Shown here one piece after another: positions 15,087 to 22,583 of a stretch of 22,583 bases of DNA. The notes below the pieces were generated by a model. That model ran no database searches, had not been told where the DNA came from, and saw nothing but the letters and a program-made list of their open reading frames with translations. A program made the position numbers and the translations under genes. Each line of letters begins with the position of its first letter. Positions within the stretch are counted from its first letter, which is position 1. Source of the stretch: 13-2-20CM-68-14 sp036378475 (GTDB lineage Bacteria > Actinomycetota > Thermoleophilia > Gaiellales > Gaiellaceae); assembly GCA_036378475.1 (NCBI GenBank), contig DASUWJ010000004.1:1-22583 (forward strand), given 5' to 3'.

Positions 15087-15105
15087 CACCCAGCCCGGCT
15101 AAGAT
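15077..15105 (+). promoter_or_regulatory. dusB promoter, CTGACG-17-TAAGAT
   Basis: A -35 CTGACG (15077-15082) and -10 TAAGAT (15100-15105) with a 17-base spacer end 9 bases before the dusB ATG, implying a leader of only a few bases. The two -35 boxes of this divergent pair meet inside the perfect palindrome TGACGTCA (15078-15085). Confidence 0.65.
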
Positions 15106-15114
15106 TCCCGCTCT

Positions 15115-16170
15115 ATGCAGGTGAATCTGCGAGAGAACTGGTGGATCGGCGACGTGGAGATCCCGACCCGCCTCGTCCTGGCGCCGATGGCGGGGGTGAG
15201 CGTGCAGGCCTTTCGCCGCCAGGGAAGGCGATTCGGGGCGGGGCTCGTCTGCTCCGAGATGGTTTCCTGTGCGGGGCTCCGGCATGGAAACGAGCGGACG
15301 CTCGGGTACCTGAGGATCGCCTCGGACGAGCGCCCGCTCGCGGTGCAGATCTTCGGCTCGGAGCCCGCGGTGATGACCGGGGCGGCGCGGATGGTGGAGT
15401 CCGCCGGCGCGGACATCGTCGACATCAACTTCGGCTGTCCGGTGCGAAAGGTGACGAAGACCGGCGCCGGCGCGACCTTGCTCGACGATCCCGACCGCGC
15501 CTGCCGGATCGTGGACGCCGTCGCCACCGCCGTCGGGGTTCCGGTGACGGTCAAGATGCGGCGAGGACTCGAGGACGACTCGCGCGCGTGCCTGAGCGTC
15601 GGGCCCAGGCTCGTTGACGCGGGCGCGGCCGCGCTGACCCTGCATCCCCGCTCGGCGAGGCAGATGTACACCGGACGCGCAGACCACGCACTGACGGCTG
15701 AGCTCGCCCGGCTCGTCCGCGTTCCGGTGATCGCCTCGGGCGACATCACCTCGCGCGCTCGAGCGCACGCCCTGCTCGCGACGACCGGCGCCTCGGCGGT
15801 GATGGTCGGGCGGGCCGCCCAGGGTAACCCCTGGGCCCTGCGCGAGATCCTGGCCGGCGAGGCCGACGAGCCCTCCCGCGAGGAAGTCGTCGCCGAGCTG
15901 ATCCTGTTCATGCGCGAAACCGAGCGCGAGCTCGGCGAGCGGGCGACATCGTTCCTGAAGAAGTTCTACGGCTGGTACCTCGGCCACGGTCGTTTCCCGC
16001 GCGCCTTCAAGGCCGAGCTGGCCCAGCTTCCGACGCTTGAGCAGGTCGAGGCTCGCCTGTTCGCCGCGGCCCCCGGTGCGCGCTTTCTGCTGGCGCGGCT
16101 CGAGGAGGAGGTCTCGCCGGGAGACGACGTCCTCCTCGACCTGCCGATCTCGATCTACGGCGGCGGCTAG
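15115..16170 (+). CDS. dusB: tRNA-dihydrouridine synthase (DusB family)
   Basis: A 351-residue FMN-dependent TIM-barrel enzyme that reduces uridine to dihydrouridine in the tRNA D-loop using NADPH. Family landmarks are VLAPMAGVS near the N-terminus, CSEMVSC, VQIFGSEP, and NFGCPVRKVTKTGAGATLL with the catalytic Cys at residue 108. Further landmarks are VTVKMRRG, LHPRSARQMYTGRADH, IASGDI, and the FMN phosphate-binding VMVGRAAQGNPW. The C-terminal helical domain (FLKKFYGWYL) binds tRNA. The ATG is a few bases after the predicted transcription start, and no ribosome site is present. The first residues NLRENWWIGDVEIPTRLVLAP fit family starts. It converges on coaX with 27 bases between stops. Confidence 0.95.
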   Translation: MQVNLRENWWIGDVEIPTRLVLAPMAGVSVQAFRRQGRRFGAGLVCSEMVSCAGLRHGNERTLGYLRIASDERPLAVQIFGSEPAVMTGAARMVESAGADIVDINFGCPVRKVTKTGAGATLLDDPDRACRIVDAVATAVGVPVTVKMRRGLEDDSRACLSVGPRLVDAGAAALTLHPRSARQMYTGRADHALTAELARLVRVPVIASGDITSRARAHALLATTGASAVMVGRAAQGNPWALREILAGEADEPSREEVVAELILFMRETERELGERATSFLKKFYGWYLGHGRFPRAFKAELAQLPTLEQVEARLFAAAPGARFLLARLEEEVSPGDDVLLDLPISIYGGG

Positions 16171-16197
16171 CCCGCCCCCGTCCCGTTCGACCCGGGC

Positions 16198-16965
16198 TCA
16201 GGCCCCCGCTTCGGCGTCGTCCACGTTTCGCTCCCAGATCAGGCGAAGACCCTCGAGGGTCAGGAACGGGTCGACCCGCCCGACCGTGCTCGTGTGCGGG
16301 GCGATCAGCTCCGCCAGGCCACCGGTCGCGATCACCGGAGCCTGGCCGTCGCCGAGCTCGGCTCGGATCCGATCGACGATTCCGTCGACCTGCCCGGCGA
16401 AGCCATACACAAGGCCAGACCGAAGCGCGGATTCCGTCGTCCTGCCGATCGCCCGCTCGGGTGCGACGAAGTCCACCTTGACGAGCCGGGCGGCGCGCTC
16501 GAACAACGCCTGCATCGAGATCTCGATCCCCGGCGCCAGCACGCCGCCGACGTAGTCGCCCGCGACGGAAACGACGTCGAAATTGGTCGAGGTACCGAAG
16601 TCGACCACGATGCACGGCGCCCCGTAGCGCTCGCGCGCGGCGACGGCGTTGGCGATCCGGTCGGGTCCCACCTCGCGCGGGTCGTCGTAGCGAAGTTGGA
16701 TTCCGGTCCGGGTGCCGGGGCCAACCACGAGCATCGGCGCCTCCCCGAAGCCCGCGAACTCTTCGTAGGAGCGGATCAGCGCCGGCACCGTCGAGGCGAG
16801 GCAGATGCCCTCGACGGTGCCGAGCTCGAGCAGGCCGCCGAGCAGGAGCCGCAGCTCGTCGCCGGTCCGCTGCGGCTCGGTCGCGACACGCCAGTGGCGG
16901 ACGAGCTCGGCATCGTCGTACAGGCCGAGCACAGTCTGGGTGTTCCCGACGTCGACTGCGAGCAA
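16198..16965 (-). CDS. coaX: Type III pantothenate kinase
   Basis: A 255-residue ASKHA-fold kinase that phosphorylates pantothenate in the first step of coenzyme A synthesis. The N-terminal phosphate-binding motif is LAVDVGNTQTVLGLYD. VGPDRIANAVAA carries the catalytic Asp, followed by CIVVDFGTSTNFDVV and YVGGVLAPGIEISMQALFE. The late ATGGLAELI lies in the C-terminal half-domain. The start is TTG at 16965; there is no in-frame ATG or GTG just upstream, and the family N-terminus begins at this point. In Mycobacterium coaX lies near panC/panD and lysS; here panC and panD are absent. A TAGCCT box lies 19 bases upstream of the TTG. Confidence 0.94.
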   Translation of the reverse strand: MLAVDVGNTQTVLGLYDDAELVRHWRVATEPQRTGDELRLLLGGLLELGTVEGICLASTVPALIRSYEEFAGFGEAPMLVVGPGTRTGIQLRYDDPREVGPDRIANAVAARERYGAPCIVVDFGTSTNFDVVSVAGDYVGGVLAPGIEISMQALFERAARLVKVDFVAPERAIGRTTESALRSGLVYGFAGQVDGIVDRIRAELGDGQAPVIATGGLAELIAPHTSTVGRVDPFLTLEGLRLIWERNVDDAEAGA

Positions 16966-16996
16966 GGAGGGAATGGCGAAAACGAGGCTATCCCAC

Positions 16997-17002
16997 TAGA
17001 GT
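16997..17002 (+). promoter_or_regulatory. Candidate -10 hexamer TAGAGT before the 72-residue ORF
   Basis: TAGAGT (TAnnnT) ends 10 bases before the ATG at 17013. No -35 of quality and no Shine-Dalgarno site are evident. Confidence 0.35.
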
Positions 17003-17012
17003 CGTTCCGCCG

Positions 17013-17231
17013 ATGGCCCCGTCCTGGTTTCGCAGACGCCGGCGCTGGCGCGGTCGCCCGCTCCAGGAGGCGGAGGCCTACGCCCGCTGTCACGGCGAGC
17101 GCGGTAACGATGTCAAGCTCGTGCGCCTGCCGCCCCGCCGCCCGCGCTACCTGGCCGTCCTGCGTACCGGGGAAGAGCTGCGCCGCCGTTTCGAGGAGAG
17201 GCTCGACCGGCGGGAGCGCGAGGCCAGCTAG
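17013..17231 (+). CDS. Small basic protein of unknown function (72 aa)
   Basis: I do not recognise a family. The product begins MAPSWFRRRRRWRGR, an Arg/Trp-rich head, followed by LQEAEAYARCHGERGNDVKL and a Pro-Arg segment (LPPRRPRYLAVLRTG), and ends in a charged probable helix (EELRRRFEERLDRRERE). No signal peptide or membrane segment is visible, and the single Cys is at residue 26. The high positive charge could suit nucleic acid or ribosome binding, which is speculation. It fills exactly the space between divergent coaX and the convergent DUF2469 gene (6-base gap), and a TAGAGT box precedes it. These support it as a real gene. Confidence 0.6.
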   Translation: MAPSWFRRRRRWRGRPLQEAEAYARCHGERGNDVKLVRLPPRRPRYLAVLRTGEELRRRFEERLDRREREAS

Positions 17232-17237
17232 CGCAAG

Positions 17238-17600
17238 CTACTCGTCGTCCACAGACGGCGGCTCGCCGATCCGCTCGGCCAGCGCCTCGGCCGTCAGCTT
17301 GGGCTCGTCGCCCTCGCCGCGGAGCTCCTCCACGGTTACGTCGCTGGAGGTGTAGACCTCAGCGCGGGGGATGATCCGCGTCGGGCGATTCTTGTCCCAG
17401 ACCCAGACGTCTTCCATCCTGAGATGGAAGAAGGGGTAGCTCGGCTGGGGCACGTACTGGAGGTCGAGCTTGTTGCAGAGGTAGGTCGCATCCTGGGTCA
17501 AGACGCAGTAGCGGAACAGACCGAAGACCGCCGTGTACTCCTTCTTGAGACCGAGCTCGAGCCCGGCCTCGTATTCCTCGAGCTCGTCAATGTGGGACAT
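17238..17600 (-). CDS. DUF2469 family protein
   Basis: A 120-residue protein. The body (EEYEAGLELGLKKEYTAVFG, FRYCVLTQDATYLCNKLDL, then FHLRMEDVWVWDKNRPTRII and VTVEEL) matches the pattern of DUF2469, an actinobacterial family of unknown function recognised by its YE..ELxL..EY start and the AWVWD..RPAR core. The C-terminal 30 residues are acidic and probably disordered. In Mycobacterium the family sits near rnhB and lepB, so this position after folK is unusual. The ATG is 7 bases downstream of the folK stop on the same strand, so they are probably co-transcribed. A TAGAAT box 9 bases before the ATG could give an additional internal promoter. Confidence 0.75.
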   Translation of the reverse strand: MSHIDELEEYEAGLELGLKKEYTAVFGLFRYCVLTQDATYLCNKLDLQYVPQPSYPFFHLRMEDVWVWDKNRPTRIIPRAEVYTSSDVTVEELRGEGDEPKLTAEALAERIGEPPSVDDE

Positions 17601-17607
17601 GAAACGG

Positions 17608-18108
17608 TCATTCTAGCCCGGCGAGGAGGGCCGAGACCGGGCCGCGGCCGGGCACGAGGAGCCGCGGATTGAGCTCCGCCAGAGGCTCCAGGACAAACGC
17701 CCGTTCGTGCAGGCGGGGATGGGGAACAACGAGGCCGGGCTCGGCGATCGTCTCCTCGCCGTAGAGCAGCAGATCGAGGTCGATCGTCCGTGGACCGAAG
17801 CGGGGCGTGCGTTCCCGGTCCCGGCCGAGCTGGCGTTCGAGTTCGAGTAAGTGCTGAAGCAGCTCGCGAGCTGGCGCGGAGGTCTCGAGCATCGCGGCGC
17901 CGTTCAGGAACCTGGGCTGGCTCTCGTACCCGAGGGGATCGGTCTCCCGCAGGCTGGACACGGCCACGACGCGCGTAGCGGAGGAGTCGCCCTCGAGGAG
18001 CTCGAGCGCTCGGGCGATTGTTTCCTCACGGCGGCCCAGGTTGGAGCCGAGGCCGATGTAGGCCGTTGTGCTTTCCTTTCTACGCTTGAGTCGACGCTTT
18101 TCGACCAT
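17608..18108 (-). CDS. folK: 2-amino-4-hydroxy-6-hydroxymethyldihydropteridine pyrophosphokinase (HPPK)
   Basis: 166 residues from ATG 18108. The enzyme transfers pyrophosphate from ATP to 6-hydroxymethyldihydropterin, the step before FolP. Visible landmarks are TAYIGLGSNLGRREETI at the N-terminus, SSLRETDPLGYESQPRFLNG, and the HPPK signature RFGPRTIDLDLLLYG with its metal-binding Asp pair, then VPHPRLHERAFVLEPL. A second ATG at 18117 would add three residues. The upstream open frame to 18330 is protease shadow. The ATG interlocks with an opposite-strand ATG in CCATGG at 18105-18110. folB, the usual upstream partner, is 1.5 kb away, with the protease gene between them on the other strand. Confidence 0.93.
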   Translation of the reverse strand: MVEKRRLKRRKESTTAYIGLGSNLGRREETIARALELLEGDSSATRVVAVSSLRETDPLGYESQPRFLNGAAMLETSAPARELLQHLLELERQLGRDRERTPRFGPRTIDLDLLLYGEETIAEPGLVVPHPRLHERAFVLEPLAELNPRLLVPGRGPVSALLAGLE

Positions 18109-19666
18109 GGCGGCCATTGTCGCCGCGCTGTCCCTCGCCCCGGCGGCCGGGACCGCGATCTTCGTCCACCCACGCGTGCGGGTCGGCAGTGCGCCACGCC
18201 TGACCGGCGGAACCCTCGTGCAGCTCCGCACCCCCGGAGGCGCGCTCTCGCCCGCGCTTCGAGCCGTGCATGCGCGTCTCGTCTCTGCTGGCCTCGATGT
18301 CTGGCGGATCCGGACGGGCACGCGGCACACACTCGCAGCCCTGCGCTCGGAGGGGCTGCTCGCCCACGCCGAGCCCGACCAGCGCTTTATTCCCTTCCAC
18401 CCCCTCGAGGCGAGCTGCCCCCCGCCCTCGAGCGAGTGGTGGATTCACGACATCGGCGCTGACCAGGTCAAGCCGCCGGGGCCCGGGGTCCCGCTCACCG
18501 TGATCGACACGGGACTCGACCTCAAGCATCCGGAGTTCAGCAACCGGCCGCACACGATCGCCCTCAACCCGCAGGTCGTCGTCACCAACGACGACATCCA
18601 CGGTACGGCGGTGAGTTCGGTCGCCGCGGCCTCAGGGGGGATTCGACTCGTCGGCGTCTACCCGCAGGTGGTGCTCCAGGAGTGGGACTTCGGTGCCGGC
18701 GCGCTCTCCGACATCCTGGCCGGCCTGGACGCGGCCTCAAAGCGCGGTCGCGGGGTGATCAACTTCAGCGGCGGCTTCCTCGGCTACAGCGCGCTGCTCG
18801 AGCAGGGAATCGACCAGGCGCTTGCCCGCGGCGCGATCGTCGTCGCCGCGGTCGGAAACGATCGCCAGAACGGGAGCCACGCATTCGTGCCGGCGACCCT
18901 CCCGCACGTGCTAACGGTCGGTGCGAACGACCAAAGCGACCATTTCGCCGACTTCTCCAACCGCTCGAGCGCGCTCGATCTCGTCGCCCCGGGTGTGTCG
19001 ATTCCGGTAGCCGTGCCGACGTTCTACGACCCGAGCGGCTATTGTTCGTTCGACGGTACGAGCTTCTCGACGCCGCTCGTCGCCGGCGCCGCCGCCTGGG
19101 TCTGGACGCAGCGGCCGACGCTCGACCCGACGCAGCTCGAGGACGTGCTGCGCGACTCGGCCCGCCCCGTGGGTACGGCAGGATGGAACGCAGACACCGG
19201 CTTCGGAATCCTCTCGCTCCCGAAGGCGCTGACCCAGGCCCCGCGCCCACGCGATCCGCAGGAGCCCAACGACGACATCAACCTCGTCCGGCCCGGCTTC
19301 GTCACGGCCAGCGGAACGCACCTGTCGACGCCGGCCAGCCTGAGCGCGACGATGGACGCGGTCAAGGACCCGGAGGACGTCTACCGGGTCTGGGTCCCGG
19401 CACACGCACGAATCACCGCCCGGACACGGAGCACCCACGACGTCGACCTCGCGCTCTGGGGCGCCAAGGCCCGCAGCGTCTACGAGCGCGGACGCGCGCT
19501 CCGGCGCGACCTGCTCAGCTTTAGCCAGCGGCCCGGCTCGTGGCCCGAGCGCGTCACCGCCAGGAACAAGACCGGGCGTGGAGCCTACTACTTCGTCGAC
19601 GCCTTTCTCGGCAGGCGCGTCAGCCACGCCTCCTACGCGCTCACGGTCTCGGTCGCTCGACGCTAG
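18068..19666 (+). CDS. Secreted subtilisin-like serine protease (S8) with C-terminal PPC-like domain
   Basis: 532 residues from GTG 18068. An Arg-rich n-region with SRRFS and a hydrophobic stretch (residues about 14-31) form a signal peptide, possibly Tat-like. A short propeptide-like region follows. The S8 triad is Asp147 (LTVIDTGLD), His178 (DIHGTAVSS) and Ser332 (DGTSFSTPLVAG), with oxyanion Asn264 (AAVGND). Residues from about 398 (QEPNDD) resemble a bacterial pre-peptidase C-terminal domain (KDPEDVYRVWVPA, DVDLALWG). ATG 18107 is an alternative start with a less charged n-region. The gene lies antisense inside the folate cluster. It overlaps the folK start by up to 41 bases and the folB end by 26 bases. 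Confidence 0.9.
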   Translation: MLSFLRLSRRFSTMAAIVAALSLAPAAGTAIFVHPRVRVGSAPRLTGGTLVQLRTPGGALSPALRAVHARLVSAGLDVWRIRTGTRHTLAALRSEGLLAHAEPDQRFIPFHPLEASCPPPSSEWWIHDIGADQVKPPGPGVPLTVIDTGLDLKHPEFSNRPHTIALNPQVVVTNDDIHGTAVSSVAAASGGIRLVGVYPQVVLQEWDFGAGALSDILAGLDAASKRGRGVINFSGGFLGYSALLEQGIDQALARGAIVVAAVGNDRQNGSHAFVPATLPHVLTVGANDQSDHFADFSNRSSALDLVAPGVSIPVAVPTFYDPSGYCSFDGTSFSTPLVAGAAAWVWTQRPTLDPTQLEDVLRDSARPVGTAGWNADTGFGILSLPKALTQAPRPRDPQEPNDDINLVRPGFVTASGTHLSTPASLSATMDAVKDPEDVYRVWVPAHARITARTRSTHDVDLALWGAKARSVYERGRALRRDLLSFSQRPGSWPERVTARNKTGRGAYYFVDAFLGRRVSHASYALTVSVARR

Positions 19667-19997
19667 CCGCGCTCCACTCGACCGGTACGCCGAGCCGAAC
19701 GTCCGGCTTGCGGACCCGGACCCGCACCCGTTCGAGCTGAAAGCGGGCCACGAGCTCGTCCGCGAGCGCCGCCGCGATCGCCTCGAGCAGGTGGAACTGC
19801 CGCGAGTCCGAGAGCTCTCGCACGCAGGCGACGACCTCGCGATAGTCGACGGTCTCCTCGATCCGGTCGGAGACCGACGCCTCGGGAACCTCGAGCCAGA
19901 GGTCGTACAGGAAGCGCTGCGGCCGCGAGCGCTCGGCCTCCTCGAGGCCGTGGCGACCCTCGACCTCGAGCCCGTAGAGCTCGACGAGCAGGCTCAT
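19641..19997 (-). CDS. folB: Dihydroneopterin aldolase
   Basis: 118 residues. The enzyme cleaves 7,8-dihydroneopterin to 6-hydroxymethyldihydropterin and glycolaldehyde. It has the FolB pattern: VELYGLEVEGRHGLEEAERS with the active-site Glu, RFLYDLWLEVP, the conserved DRIEETVDYREV, FHLLEAIAAALAD, and a C-terminal VRVRVRKPDVRLG with the catalytic Lys of the KP motif. ATG 19997 overlaps the folP TGA as ATGA, so FolB translation is coupled to FolP. Its last 26 bases overlap the 3' end of the convergent protease gene, leaving no room for a terminator. Transcription therefore probably continues antisense through the protease gene. Confidence 0.93.
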   Translation of the reverse strand: MSLLVELYGLEVEGRHGLEEAERSRPQRFLYDLWLEVPEASVSDRIEETVDYREVVACVRELSDSRQFHLLEAIAAALADELVARFQLERVRVRVRKPDVRLGVPVEWSAASVERPRP

Positions 19998-20812
19998 CCG
20001 GTCGCGACGGCGCGATGGGCGGCGAGTGCCTCGACGTGCTCGCGCACGTCGTGCACGCGCAGGATCGACGCTCCGCGCTCGTAGGCAGCAATCGCGGCTC
20101 CGAGGCTGGCGGCGGTCGTGCCGGTCTTGGCCTCGGGATCGCCCATCAGCTTCCCGAGCGAGCTCTTCCGCGAAATGCCGACCAGGATCGGCCGCCCGAT
20201 CGCGACCAGCTCGTCGAGCCGCCGCAGCAGCTCGAAGTTGTGCGCGAGCGTCTTGCCGAAGCCGATCCCGGGATCGAGGCAGATCAGCTCCTCCCGGACC
20301 CCCTGGGCCGTCGCGAAGCTCAGCCGCTCCTCGAGGAAGCGGGCGACCTCGGCGACGACGTCGCCGTAGCGCGGCTGGAGCTGCATCGTCCGCGGTTCGC
20401 CCTGCATGTGCATCAGACAAAGGTAGGCGCCGTGCTCGGCGACGACACCGGCGAGCTCGGGATCGCCGCGAAGAGCGGTGACGTCGTTGACGAACTCAGC
20501 GCCGAGCTCGAGCGCTCGCCGGGCGACCTCCGCCTTGGTCGTGTCGATCGAGAGCGGCAGGCTCTCGAGCTGCTCGAGCACCGGCACGACGCGCCTAAGC
20601 TCCTCCTCCGCCGAGATCGAGGCCGAGCCGGGCCGGGTCGACTCGCCCCCGAGATCCACGATCGCCGCGCCCTCCGCGAGCATCCTGCGCGCCGAGGCGA
20701 CTGCCTGGGCGGGCGAGAAGTTGACGCCGCCGTCGGAGAACGAATCCGGCGTCACGTTGAGGACGCCCATCACAGCCGGGCGCGGAAAGCGCTGTTCGAC
20801 GGGAAGCCTCAC
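19994..20812 (-). CDS. folP: Dihydropteroate synthase
   Basis: A 272-residue TIM-barrel enzyme condensing the pterin pyrophosphate with p-aminobenzoate. It is the sulfonamide target. Family signatures are VMGVLNVTPDSFSDGG (DHPS signature 1), IVDLGGESTRPGS (signature 2), LSIDTTKAEVA, FVNDVTAL, LMHMQGEPRTMQ, LDPGIGFGKT, and GISRKSSLG. A late RVHDVREHVEA closes the barrel. The start is GTG, seven bases after a TAGGCT box, with no Shine-Dalgarno sequence. It is the first gene after the ftsH terminator; the usual folE between ftsH and folP is absent. Confidence 0.96.
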   Translation of the reverse strand: MRLPVEQRFPRPAVMGVLNVTPDSFSDGGVNFSPAQAVASARRMLAEGAAIVDLGGESTRPGSASISAEEELRRVVPVLEQLESLPLSIDTTKAEVARRALELGAEFVNDVTALRGDPELAGVVAEHGAYLCLMHMQGEPRTMQLQPRYGDVVAEVARFLEERLSFATAQGVREELICLDPGIGFGKTLAHNFELLRRLDELVAIGRPILVGISRKSSLGKLMGDPEAKTGTTAASLGAAIAAYERGASILRVHDVREHVEALAAHRAVATG

Positions 20813-20819
20813 GGCGGCA

Positions 20820-20825
20820 AGCCTA
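20820..20825 (-). promoter_or_regulatory. Candidate -10 hexamer TAGGCT before folP
   Basis: On the minus strand TAGGCT, identical to the box before the epimerase gene, ends 7 bases before the folP GTG. That spacing would give a leaderless transcript. It lies just downstream of the ftsH terminator, which supports an independent folP promoter. No good -35 was seen. Confidence 0.42.
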
Positions 20826-20858
20826 GTCGGCAGGAACGGGCCCGCCGGCGCCGGGTCT

Positions 20859-20881
20859 GGAAAAGGCCTCCGGCGAGGAGG

Positions 20882-20882
<1 letters not shown>
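20859..20882 (-). terminator. Intrinsic terminator after ftsH
   Basis: On the minus strand the ftsH stop codon runs into a perfect 6-base stem GCCTCC/GGAGGC with a TCGCC loop, followed by CTTTTCC. The short U-tract is typical of terminators in GC-rich genomes. Confidence 0.6.

Positions 20883-22583
<1,701 letters not shown>

Noticed and set aside
15046..15987. Upstream extension of greA to 486 codons
   Set aside because: The extra residues are antisense to dusB and cross the divergent promoter region; GreA proteins are about 158 residues.
18109..18330. Upstream extension of folK
   Set aside because: The HPPK family begins at TAYIGLGSNLG; the upstream residues are shadow of the protease signal peptide and propeptide.

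Overview
The window is GC-rich bacterial DNA with almost no non-coding space and many start/stop overlaps. The set ftsH, folP, folB, folK, coaX and lysS, in that transcriptional order on the minus strand, is the skeleton of a well-known actinobacterial neighbourhood. In Mycobacterium the order is ftsH-folE-folP-folB-folK-...-panC-panD-coaX-...-lysS-lsr2-clpC. I infer an Actinomycetota chromosome, possibly a deep-branching class such as Thermoleophilia. The class-level guess is weak. No mobile element, CRISPR array, tRNA or rRNA was seen.

Positions 1-11858 are an exopolysaccharide/cell-surface glycan region. It holds a polysaccharide deacetylase fused to a GNAT acetyltransferase (5' end cut by the window). 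A minus-strand operon follows, in transcriptional order: secreted heparin-lyase-I-like polysaccharide lyase, GT4 glycosyltransferase, AlgD-like nucleotide-sugar dehydrogenase, GT4 and GT2. Divergent from it runs a plus-strand set: heparinase II/III-like protein, AsnB-type amidotransferase and NAD-dependent sugar epimerase. A uronic-acid-making dehydrogenase, three glycosyltransferases, an amidotransferase and two lyase-type proteins together suggest synthesis and trimming of an acidic, possibly amidated, polysaccharide.

Positions 11927-22583 are housekeeping. They hold lysS, a 45-codon fragment matching the very start of ClpC, an M19 dipeptidase, greA and dusB driven from face-to-face promoters, coaX, a small basic orphan ORF, a DUF2469 gene, folK, a secreted subtilisin-like protease on the opposite strand, folB, folP, and the 3' part of ftsH with a terminator.

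Three things stand out. (1) The protease gene is nested antisense between folB and folK and overlaps both, giving a possible non-contiguous operon. (2) The ClpC N-terminal remnant sits just upstream of lysS. (3) Several genes have a TAnnnT hexamer 6-11 bases before the start codon, suggesting leaderless or nearly leaderless transcription.
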